In this document: in pieces, positions 53,670-61,911 of the stretch
Numbering within the stretch: the stretch's first letter is position 1
Layout: each line of letters opens with the position of its first letter
NCBI GenBank assembly: GCA_023394615.1
Contig: JAEXAI010000019.1
Span: forward strand, 140,607 to 204,606
DNA from: Actinomycetes bacterium
GTDB lineage: Bacteria > Actinomycetota > Coriobacteriia > Coriobacteriales > Eggerthellaceae
DNA length: 64,000 nucleotides
Direction: 5' to 3'
Program-made: the position numbers and the translations under genes
The notes under the pieces: model-generated
The model's input: the letters and a program-made list of their open reading frames with translations, nothing else
Database searches by the model: none
Told to the model about the DNA's origin: nothing

Positions 53670-55169
53670 TCATTCCTTCAAACTAGATGGGTCGAACTGG
53701 TCGATTAGATCAAGAAGCTCCTGTTTTTTGTGAATGGCGAGTTTCGTATAAATCCGTTTACTGTGGGTGCGGATTGTGTTTTCTGAAACGGTCAGTTCTT
53801 CGGCTATGCGAACAACGCTGTTACCTCGAGCTATCAGTTCCATCACTTCGGTCTCGCGAGCGGATAGTCGGTAATGCTGCTGCAGCAGTGCACACTGTTT
53901 CGATATTCGATCACGGTATTGATGCTCGTTGTCCCTCGCGTTTTTAGCGGATCTGCTCTCCTTGGCTTTTTCGGGGCGATTCAATGCGATAAGCTCAATG
54001 CTCTCTGAAGACGCATTCGGCGCAGTGGATGCCTGCCGAAAGCCTCCCAAGCCAACGAAATACATCAGTCCCAGAAGATACAGCGCAAGAAGCGATACGG
54101 CAGCTACAGGTTGCATGCCGAACAAATCGAGCCTTTCCACGAACGTTCCGCCGATAAAACCAACATCGTGAAAAGCATAGACAATCACGCCCAGATACCC
54201 ATATATGAATACGGGGTTGATGCCGCGGTCTCGTGATGCTTGTGCTCCCTGAATCATCATCAGAACAATGTCGCATGCGAAGACGGCATAAATGATGCCC
54301 GCAAAGACGGAATCGAAAGCTGATGGAAGAAATGCCAACAGCAGAAAGCCTGTGGTCACGATTGGGAACAATACTCGATAGGCAGTTATAACGTTTATCC
54401 TCAGATTCTTTTGCTGCCATACGAAAAGAAGCGCAAGAGCCATGATCAGCGATCCAGCCATGGACATCACGTTCACGAGCGATCCCACATCGGAATCGCC
54501 GATAACAAGCGCGCGCACGATGCCACTGCAGAAACCAAGTGCGCCGATGCTCAAAGCGCTGCGCCAATAGTCGCGCAGCAGCTGTCGGTAAACTTTGGGA
54601 TGCTTACGTGGCTCATCCTGGAACATTGGTTGGGATAGATTGATGGTGCGGCTTTGCAGCACGATGCACAGGGCGAACAAGGGCATGAATACCGAGGGAA
54701 TGAGAAATGCGGTTACAGCCACCGGAATCGCGTAGAGCGCAAAATAAAGGATAGCTCCATATGCGGTGCCCAATATCAAATCATGGTTGCCTCGATCGGC
54801 ATCTTGGCTTGCGAACAATCGTTGCCACAGCATGTAGAATCCAGCTGACCCAATTCCTAAGAAAACGCCTCCTATAATGGCAAAAGTGATAGCGTGGATT
54901 GGGAAGTATATTCCTGTTATAAGCGAGCACCATCCAAGAAAATAGGGAATGGCTGCAGCAGGCACGAGAAAACGTCGCGTGGGTCCCGGGAAGAAATACA
55001 CTCCAAGAACGCTTGCAAGGAAACTGCCTGTGAACACCATCGACTGCGCCAAGAAGAACGCGAACATAATTTCTGGAGTTTGGAAGCTTGCCGGAAGAAA
55101 GGGGAATACTCCACCCCATACCGCTGCAGCGTTGATGGCCTGAAATAGCGCATAGCCCATTGTTTCCAC
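53670..55169 (-). CDS. LuxR-family regulator with a polytopic membrane domain
   Basis: 499 residues. About twelve predicted transmembrane helices (residues 5-385) joined by a basic linker to a C-terminal LuxR/GerE helix-turn-helix (about 432-490; YRLSARETEVMELIARGNSVVRIAEEL, SENTIRTHSKRIYTKL). This architecture is characteristic of Eggerthellaceae, often beside molybdopterin oxidoreductase genes. It is divergent from the DMSO-reductase-like operon, 370 nt away, and probably regulates it in response to a membrane or extracellular signal. The signal is unknown. Confidence 0.88.
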   Translation of the reverse strand: METMGYALFQAINAAAVWGGVFPFLPASFQTPEIMFAFFLAQSMVFTGSFLASVLGVYFFPGPTRRFLVPAAAIPYFLGWCSLITGIYFPIHAITFAIIGGVFLGIGSAGFYMLWQRLFASQDADRGNHDLILGTAYGAILYFALYAIPVAVTAFLIPSVFMPLFALCIVLQSRTINLSQPMFQDEPRKHPKVYRQLLRDYWRSALSIGALGFCSGIVRALVIGDSDVGSLVNVMSMAGSLIMALALLFVWQQKNLRINVITAYRVLFPIVTTGFLLLAFLPSAFDSVFAGIIYAVFACDIVLMMIQGAQASRDRGINPVFIYGYLGVIVYAFHDVGFIGGTFVERLDLFGMQPVAAVSLLALYLLGLMYFVGLGGFRQASTAPNASSESIELIALNRPEKAKESRSAKNARDNEHQYRDRISKQCALLQQHYRLSARETEVMELIARGNSVVRIAEELTVSENTIRTHSKRIYTKLAIHKKQELLDLIDQFDPSSLKE

Positions 55170-55538
55170 ATTGGGTTTGAGTGCTGCTATGTATCCAGAT
55201 ATCTTCGTGGACCCTCCTTCCCGTGGTGTTCATTGACCCAGAATGTCGTGTGTCAGTGGCTCAAGGCATGCTTGCTTGTATAGCAAGGACCTTTGCTTTT
55301 CGGCAGTACGTTTCGTCTAAGACAAGGGCTAAGGCCATTATGACGCAGTATGTCGTTATATGCAGCAAGTATGAAATATTGGTGAGCTTCTGAACTGGCA
55401 TTTCTTAAAATTCGCACGATTTATGTGACAAGGGGCAAAGCAAAGAGAATACATTAAAGCCCGAACCCGTGGACTTTGCGTAATCAAAATATCGGGAAGG
55501 CTATGCGGGGAAAAGACGAGAGAGGAAGAAGGGGAGCT
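55170..55538. other. intergenic region between the divergent LuxR regulator and dmsA remnant
   Basis: 369 bases with no supported gene. It should hold both promoters and the LuxR binding site, but I see no convincing hexamer pair or operator. An ATTTATGTGACAAG patch (55419-55432) resembles half of a CRP/FNR-type site only. AAGGGGAG precedes the Tat-peptide start at 55539. Confidence 0.4.
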
Positions 55539-57562
55539 ATGACAGATGCAAATCTAAGCCGTCGATCATTTTTGAAAACGACGGGTGCAATAAGTACGGA
55601 AACGAGGCGGTCTACAATACCTATGCAACGGGTATGTATGCTATTACCGGGCGCTGCATTGGTCGACTGATGAATACAATTGGCGGTGCGCTTTCCTATT
55701 ACGGAAGTTATTCAACTGCTCAGCTTACAACGGCGATGCCCTATACCTTTGGTGATAAGAACTATAGCGACGGATCGGGCTTGATTGAAGCGAGGGATGC
55801 TGAACTGCTTGTGATGTTTGGCAACAGCCCTGCGGAAACACGTCAAGGTGGCGCGAACGCAACATATGATTTGGAGCGTGTGCGGGAGGCTGGAACGAAA
55901 ATCATCAACATTGACTTTCGTATGAATGACAGCGCCGCTGGTCATGCAGATGAATGGTTGCCTATTCGTCCCGGAACCGATGCTGCACTTTGTGATGCCA
56001 TCGCCTATGAACTCATCAGCAATGATAAAGTTGACCTTGATTTCCTTCATACCTATTGTGTCGGTTATGACGAAGAGACTCTTCCAGATTCCGCAAAAGG
56101 CAAACATGCCTCTTACAGGGATTATATTATGGGCGAAGGGGCAGATGGCACTGCCAAGACACCGGAATGGGCATCGCCGATCACGCAGATTCCCGTTGAG
56201 AGAATTAAAAAGCTCGCTGCCGAGATTACTGCAGCTAAACCCTGCTTTATTTGCCAGGGGTGGGGGTCCCAGCGTCGGGCGAATGGAGAACTGACCGGTC
56301 GATCTATCGCTATGCTGCCTATTCTTACCGGCAACGTAGGCAAGCCAGGTACGAATCCTGGTATGCGCGAGGGTCAGGTTGCGGCACTGGTTGGAAGCTT
56401 GCCCGAGGGAACAAATCCGGTGAAAACGAAAATATCTGTATTTACCTGGACAGATGCCATTGATCATGGTGAAAAGATGACGGCAACTCATGATGGTGTG
56501 CGCGGTAAAGACAAATTGGATGTTGGCATTAAGTTTTTGTGGAACTACGCTGGCAACTGCTTAACCAACCAACATGGCCAAATCAACAAGACTCATGAAA
56601 TCCTGAAGGATGAAAGCAAGTGCGAATTCATCGTAGGAATCGAAACGGTCATGACTGATTCGTCGAAGTACGCTGATATTCTGCTTCCCGATATTATGCG
56701 CGTTGAGCAAGTTTCCATGTCGACAAATGGTTACTCGGAAAACTACTACGGTGTCATTTTCGGACAGAAAACGCGTGAACCTAAGTTCGAGACAAAGACC
56801 AGCTATGACTTCTGCGCTGAAATCGCGGATCGTTTCGGCGTGAAGGAAAAATTCACTGAAGGTCGTACGCAAGAAGAATGGATTAAGTATCTCTATAGCC
56901 AAGGAGCCGAAAAGGGTCGGGCCAAAGGTTTCGATATGCCCACCTACGACGAAGGCGTAAAAATGGGATTTTGGAAACACGAGCCAGATTCAGTCATAGG
57001 CTTGAAAAAGTTTCGCGATGATCCGGAGGGAAATGCGCTGAAAACCCCGTCAGGCAAGATAGAGATATATTCTGAGCGTCTGGCGAAAATGAAGGAGACA
57101 TGGGAATTCGATGATCCGCGTGACTTCTTGGATCCGCTGCCCATTTATGCTCCTGGTTACAACAGCTATGAAGACTGTACGGCGGAGTATCCGTTGGTGG
57201 TCGCTGGTTTCCATCATAAAAGCCGCACTCATTCCTCGTTCGGATTCATTGACGTATTAGAACAAGCCGCTCCGCAAGAGCTGTGGATCAATCCGGTGGA
57301 TGCAGAGCCTCGTGGAATACGTGGTGGTGATAAGTGCCGTGTGAAAAACCAGAACGGGGAGATAGAGATTACCGCAAAGGTAACCAATAGAATTATTCCC
57401 GGTGTGGTTGCTATTCCTCAGGGAGCTTGGCATAAAGCCGATATGAAGGGCGATAAAGTGGACAAGGGTGGGTGCATCAATACGCTCACAACCATTCATC
57501 CTTCTCCTTTGGCGAAAGGTAACGCAGTTCATAACAATATCGGTCAAGTCGTGAAAGCCTAA
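55539..57562 (+). pseudogene. dmsA: DmsA-type molybdopterin oxidoreductase, internally deleted and frameshifted
   Basis: Catalytic subunit of a DMSO-reductase-family enzyme. The start (55539) encodes the Tat motif LSRRSFLKTTGA, then the sequence jumps, in another frame at about 55592, to YGNEAVYNTYATGMYAITGR and continues as a normal Moco domain to 57562: DEWLPIRPGTDAALCDAIAYELI, FICQGWGSQRRANGE, WNYAGNCLTNQHGQIN, HEILKDESKCEFIV, KYADILLPD, TPSGKIEIYSERL and VDKGGCINTLTTIHPSPLAKGN. By comparison with E. coli DmsA about 135 residues are absent: the rest of the signal peptide, the N-terminal [4Fe-4S] cysteines and the first part of the Moco domain. The internal ORF (from 55634) lacks a signal. 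Probably inactive. Confidence 0.82.
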
Positions 57563-57576
57563 AGGAGGTGCCTCAA

Positions 57577-58203
57577 ATGACTCAATATGCTTTCTCATTC
57601 GATGGAACACGTTGTACAGGATGTAAAACCTGCGAAATGGCGTGTAAAGATTACAAAGACCTTTCGAAAGATGTTGCATACCGCAAGGTTTTTGAATGTA
57701 GTGGCGGCACGTGCTCAATTGGTGCTGATGGAACCATCGTTTCGGATGCTTATACGTATTATGTTTCAATGTCATGCAATCACTGTGAAAGTCCCGCCTG
57801 CACAAAGGTGTGCCCAACTGGTGCCATGCATAAAGATGCGGATACTGGTCTGGTGCTTATAGATACTGGTAAGTGTATCGGTTGTGGGTATTGTCATATG
57901 GCATGTCCTTACAATGCGCCGAAGGTTGATCGGGAAAAGGGTCACTCGGTGAAATGCGATGCATGCATTGATCGAGTGAAGAGTGGGAAACGACCGATAT
58001 GTGTAGAGGCGTGCCCCTTGCGTGCCCTAGATTTCGGCACTGTTGAAGATATGAAAAAAAAGAACGGTTTCGTTCAGGCCAACATCGCACCGCTTCCCGA
58101 AGCAAAGTATACTTCCCCGAATTTCCTTATAAAACCGAGTAAAGACGCGAAACCGGCCGGTTCGACCGACGGAGTCGTCTCCAATCCTTTGGAGGTGCAG
58201 TAA
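57577..58203 (+). CDS. dmsB: DmsB-type four-cluster ferredoxin subunit
   Basis: 208 residues. Four [4Fe-4S] cysteine groups: CTGCKTCEMACKDYKD, CNHCESPACTKVCPTGA, CIGCGYCHMACPYNAP and CDACIDRV...CVEACPLRALDFG. It passes electrons from the membrane subunit to the molybdopterin subunit. Start ATG 57577 follows AAAGGAGGTG. Intact even though the partner dmsA upstream is broken. Confidence 0.95.
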   Translation: MTQYAFSFDGTRCTGCKTCEMACKDYKDLSKDVAYRKVFECSGGTCSIGADGTIVSDAYTYYVSMSCNHCESPACTKVCPTGAMHKDADTGLVLIDTGKCIGCGYCHMACPYNAPKVDREKGHSVKCDACIDRVKSGKRPICVEACPLRALDFGTVEDMKKKNGFVQANIAPLPEAKYTSPNFLIKPSKDAKPAGSTDGVVSNPLEVQ

Positions 58204-58205
58204 CC

Positions 58206-59063
58206 ATGGATATGGCCATACAAGAAATGCCCTTGGCGATTTTCACCACGTTAGCACCTATCGGTGCTGGAGCATTCATCGCCCTTGCAATCGCGTTTTT
58301 CACTGGAAAATACTCCAACGATCAGCTGAAGATAATTGATAAGTTCACTGTCATTCCATTGATTCTCATCGTCGTCGGTTTTGCGGCATCGTTCTTCCAT
58401 CTGGCAAGTCCCGGTAAGGCTTTCGGGGTGTTTGCTGGATTGGGGTCGTCTCCGCTTTCAAATGAGATTGCCGTTGGAGTAGTATTCACGCTTGCTGCCC
58501 TGCTTTATTGGATTCTGGCATTGGCTGGGAAATTGAACGAAGGTGCTCGCAAGGGTTTTGTCGCTGTGGTAGCCGTGCTCGCCGTGGTGTTTGCATGCTT
58601 TACTGGCTTGGCATACTATGTGGATACCATTCCGTCGTGGTCAACCCCGGCAGCACCCATAAGCATCATAGGATTCGCTTTGGCGGGAGGTGCTGTGCTC
58701 GGTGCCTTGGTGCTGGCCTTGGCTGGCGCATCTGAAGGCGAAGGCGTTGAAAGTGCGAAGAAGCCTCTGATGATACTGCTCGTAGTAGGTGCGGTACTGG
58801 GTCTTGCGGGTGCATGCATGCAGTTCGGAGCGGCGTCCGGAATCACGACTGCTGCAACGAGCGGTGCGCAACTCGCTTCTTCGGTTGCGGGCTATTTGGG
58901 CGGGTTCGTTGTCATCTTTTTGGCTGGTGCGGCGATTGGTGCGTACGCCCTTTTGAAGAAGATGAACGTAGCCATGACCGCATGCGCTGCTATCGTTGTT
59001 GTCATTGGAGTATTTTTGGCTCGTCTGGTGTTCTACGCGCTGGAGATTTCCATAGGCTTGTAA
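58206..59063 (+). CDS. dmsC: DmsC-type membrane anchor (first copy)
   Basis: 285 residues, eight predicted helices. DmsC-family start PLAIFTTLAPIGAGAFIALA, then FFHLASPGKAFGVFAGLGSSPLSNEI, the quinol-side block. Oxidises menaquinol and feeds DmsB. Starts two bases after dmsB, ribosome site GGAGG. Ends before a hairpin. Confidence 0.93.
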   Translation: MDMAIQEMPLAIFTTLAPIGAGAFIALAIAFFTGKYSNDQLKIIDKFTVIPLILIVVGFAASFFHLASPGKAFGVFAGLGSSPLSNEIAVGVVFTLAALLYWILALAGKLNEGARKGFVAVVAVLAVVFACFTGLAYYVDTIPSWSTPAAPISIIGFALAGGAVLGALVLALAGASEGEGVESAKKPLMILLVVGAVLGLAGACMQFGAASGITTAATSGAQLASSVAGYLGGFVVIFLAGAAIGAYALLKKMNVAMTACAAIVVVIGVFLARLVFYALEISIGL

Positions 59064-59091
59064 TGACTGCTCGATAACGCTAGATGAAACG

Positions 59092-59126
59092 ACGGAGTGC
59101 GCTACAATAACGGCGCGCTCCGTTTG
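59092..59126 (+). terminator. hairpin between dmsC and the TorD-like gene
   Basis: ACGGAG-T-GCGC / GCGC-G-CTCCGT (59092-59102 / 59113-59123), one mismatch, then TTG; a likely partial terminator that would lower chaperone expression. Confidence 0.55.
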
Positions 59127-59148
59127 TCTTAAGAGGGGGAATAAGAAC

Positions 59149-59886
59149 ATGGAAGAAACCACCATCGACGAACTGCTTGTTAAAGACAATGACAAGGTGG
59201 GTTCTGCAGCCTATCAGGCACAAGGTGCTGAAGCAACAAACAGAGGCCTCAGTCAGGATGTATGCGACAGTATCACATTGGCTTGCAATATATTGGGCCC
59301 ATTGTATGTGAGCGATCCCGAGCACGATGAGAATGTTGCGTCAATCTTTCAGGCAATCGCATCTTTAGATGCAACGGCCGCAGGTGATGAATGGCCTTTT
59401 GCCAATCACGGGGTTGCCTGCTCGTCAATCGAGCTTATGCAGCAGGGAATCAACGACGGCGCTCCGACACAGCAGACTATTTGGGAATTCAGACGTCTGT
59501 TTGTGGGTCCCAATCCTATGCCGGCGCCACCATGGGGGTCGGTATATACCGATAAAGACGAAGTGGTTTTCGGTGCGTCGACTCTGGAATTGCGCCAATG
59601 GATGCGCGAGCGGGGTATCAAGCGCCTTGGGGATGAGAAAACACCCGAAGATCAACTAGGCCTGATGTTGCTGCTGCTGTCGTGGCTGGCGCAGAATAAG
59701 CCCGAACTGGTTTTTGAGTATCTGCAGAATCATTTGCTCACTTGGTCGTCTCATTTCTTGAAAGAACTGGAGCAATCTGCTGAAGCTTCTTTTTATACTG
59801 GCCTGGCGCGGCTGACGCGATCTACCCTTGAGGGTCTGCAAGCGTACATGGGCATCGATATGCAGTACCCGCACTATTATCGTTAA
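59149..59886 (+). CDS. TorD/DmsD-family redox enzyme maturation chaperone
   Basis: 245 residues, all-helical. Family pattern LACNILGPLYVSDPE, EFRRLFVGPNPMPAPPWGSVYTDKDEVVFG, LELRQWMRERGI, PEDQLGLMLLLLSWL and HLLTWSSHFLKELE. Binds the Tat signal of the molybdoenzyme subunit and helps cofactor insertion before export. AGAGGGGG precedes the ATG. Its presumed client dmsA is broken, so it may serve another enzyme or be an evolving relic. Confidence 0.9.
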   Translation: MEETTIDELLVKDNDKVGSAAYQAQGAEATNRGLSQDVCDSITLACNILGPLYVSDPEHDENVASIFQAIASLDATAAGDEWPFANHGVACSSIELMQQGINDGAPTQQTIWEFRRLFVGPNPMPAPPWGSVYTDKDEVVFGASTLELRQWMRERGIKRLGDEKTPEDQLGLMLLLLSWLAQNKPELVFEYLQNHLLTWSSHFLKELEQSAEASFYTGLARLTRSTLEGLQAYMGIDMQYPHYYR

Positions 59887-59904
59887 TCCTAGAAAGGTGT
59901 TTGG

Positions 59905-60801
59905 ATGTTGGGACTTGCAACGGCGACAAGCGAGATCACGCTTGTGCTATTCACGACGCTTGCGCCGTGCGGCGCTGTTGCGCTTATGATAATGGCGATT
60001 GCTGTGATGTCTGGTCATTTCCCCGCACAGGCCACTGCTCGTATCCGGCAGTTCATGTGTATTCCTTTGGTTATCACCATGGTGGGGCTGGTGGCTTCCG
60101 CTACCCATCTGGGGAATCCCTCCAATGCGCTCTATGTTTTTCTGGGCGTCGGGCGTAGTCCTCTATCGAACGAAGTGTTCGCAGCGGTGATTTTCTTGGC
60201 CCTTGCAGGGTTGTTTTGGCTGTATTCTTTCTCTCGTACGCGGCGTGTCGTATTGGAAAATGCTTGGTTGGCAATGATCGTCGTGACAGGCGCTGTGTTT
60301 GTGCAGCTGGTATCTCTTGCCTATTCAGTGGAGACCATTATCACTTGGAACGACGCGCTTATGCCTGTTGCGTTATGGCTGAATGCTCTTGTCGGCGGCC
60401 CGATACTGGCACTGTTCTCGCTTGATGTGGCAGATGCTGGATGCATGACACGTAAAATGCAGCTGTTGCTTTGCGGGCTTTCGGCGGCAGCCTTGGTGAC
60501 AAGTATCGTTGTGCTGTGCATGTTCAATGCCCAGCTTACGAATATGGGCAACTCTATAACCATGGCAACCGATTTGCTGCCGTCTTATCCAGCGGCGATT
60601 GTTGGCTATGGGGTTCTTTGTGCTTTGGGCATCGTTGTGGCTGTGCTGTCTATCCGAAAAAGCGCTGACGCTCAGCGCAAAACCGATGTGCATCGTGCCT
60701 TGCTGAAGCAGGCTGGTGCCTGCCTGCTTGTTTTTGCTGGAATCTTTATCATTCGTTTTGCTTTCTATATGCTGCATATGACGGTGGGTTTGGCAATATA
60801 G
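59905..60801 (+). CDS. DmsC-type membrane anchor (second, divergent copy)
   Basis: 298 residues, eight predicted helices. The same DmsC plan as the first copy: ITLVLFTTLAPCGAVALMIMA, ASATHLGNPSNALYVFLGVGRSPLSNEVF. Sequence has diverged well beyond a recent duplication. Follows the chaperone by 18 nt with GAAAGGTG ahead of the ATG. May replace the first anchor under other conditions or serve a different molybdoenzyme. Confidence 0.9.
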   Translation: MLGLATATSEITLVLFTTLAPCGAVALMIMAIAVMSGHFPAQATARIRQFMCIPLVITMVGLVASATHLGNPSNALYVFLGVGRSPLSNEVFAAVIFLALAGLFWLYSFSRTRRVVLENAWLAMIVVTGAVFVQLVSLAYSVETIITWNDALMPVALWLNALVGGPILALFSLDVADAGCMTRKMQLLLCGLSAAALVTSIVVLCMFNAQLTNMGNSITMATDLLPSYPAAIVGYGVLCALGIVVAVLSIRKSADAQRKTDVHRALLKQAGACLLVFAGIFIIRFAFYMLHMTVGLAI

Positions 60802-61017
60802 GCAAACGGTGGGGGTACATGCAATAACGGCGTGGGTGAGTGCGTGCTGGTTTAGTGTCGGATATAACATTGGTGTACGCTCGGCGGCCTTCCACAAATA
60901 ATAATTGTGCATCTAAGAGCAATTCATCATTTGATTGTTGGCAAATGCTGCGCGATAGTAATAGATTATCTTTAGTAAAAGAATTCTTTCATTACGTCAA
61001 TCGAGAAGGGCAAGCCA

Positions 61018-61644
61018 ATGAGCGAAGGTGCAAGTATTGCCGCAGGTGCGGATTCGACTACTGCAAAGGTGAGTGGTGTGGAATCTGGCGCTGCAAAGGC
61101 AACGGGTGCGAAGGCTACTGGTGTTGAACAGGCGGGGGCACCTGAAAAGGCAGAAACTGCCCATCCGGCGAAACCATTCAAGTCATATCTTTTGAATAAG
61201 TGCCTTATAGGCTATGGCGTGATAAATGGCGTTATTAATGGCATAATCTGCTACTTGATAAACATGGGAAACCCGACGGGCACATTCGGCTTCAGTGCCA
61301 TTTTGATGGACTTTGCCCTGACCGGTATTCTTCTGGGGGTCATCCTGATGGAATGCGTCTTGCCTGCTACGCGATCGGATATTCGTAAGAACTCATTTGT
61401 TCTTCCTGATTATGTGGATGGATGGCAGAAGCATCTTCCCCGCGGCAACATCGCCGGTGCAGTGGTGATTGGCTTGGCCACTATGGTAGTCTCGCTTGCA
61501 ATCGGGGCTGTTTTCTCGCTGGTCTTACCGCTGCCTTTAAATCTTATGCAGATGGTGGTATTCAAAGCCATTCTGTGCGCAGTGATTGGTGCGTTCGCCG
61601 GATACCTGTCTATCTACAAAGTGGTCGTGCATTACGGGAAGTGA
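61018..61644 (+). CDS. four-helix membrane protein with Ala/Gly/Thr-rich N-terminus
   Basis: 208 residues; unknown family. The first 50 residues are low complexity (SGAAKATGAKATGVEQAGA). Then helices at about 68-84, 88-112, 145-170 and 178-198, with KNSFVLPDYVDGWQKHLPRGN between pairs. A start ATG follows GAGAAGGG. It sits between the dms genes and the phosphodiesterase-type gene and ends at a strong terminator, so it is probably its own transcript. Confidence 0.65.
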   Translation: MSEGASIAAGADSTTAKVSGVESGAAKATGAKATGVEQAGAPEKAETAHPAKPFKSYLLNKCLIGYGVINGVINGIICYLINMGNPTGTFGFSAILMDFALTGILLGVILMECVLPATRSDIRKNSFVLPDYVDGWQKHLPRGNIAGAVVIGLATMVVSLAIGAVFSLVLPLPLNLMQMVVFKAILCAVIGAFAGYLSIYKVVVHYGK

Positions 61645-61671
61645 TCCCTCAAGTCGGTCAGGCCATGCTGC

Positions 61672-61711
61672 AAACGCTGCGTTTCCTAAAACGGAAGCGC
61701 AGCGTTTTTTT
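61672..61711 (+). terminator. terminator after the four-helix membrane protein gene
   Basis: Perfect 10-bp stem AAACGCTGCG (61672-61681) / CGCAGCGTTT (61698-61707) followed by a run of T to 61711. Confidence 0.9.
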
Positions 61712-61834
61712 CTGCATGTATAGATTCATGCTTATCGCCAACATCTTTATGCACAACTAAACGCAAGGCGATGCGTTTGCAAAATCCACCACAATCTTTA
61801 ATTGTGCCTGAAAAGCCATTCTGGCATATCGATT

Positions 61835-61865
61835 GTTGGTCAAAGTTGAATCCACCAACTATAAT
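61835..61865 (+). promoter_or_regulatory. promoter and dyad before the phosphodiesterase gene
   Basis: TTGGTC (61836-61841), 18-nt spacer, TATAAT (61860-61865). A dyad GTTGGT (61835-61840) / ACCAAC (61854-61859) covers the -35 and spacer, suggesting repression. The gene starts 46 nt further on after AAGGAGG. Confidence 0.6.
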
Positions 61866-61911
61866 TAATAAGCAGATAAGCAAATGTTATTTGTTTTGAA
61901 GGAGGATTCAC

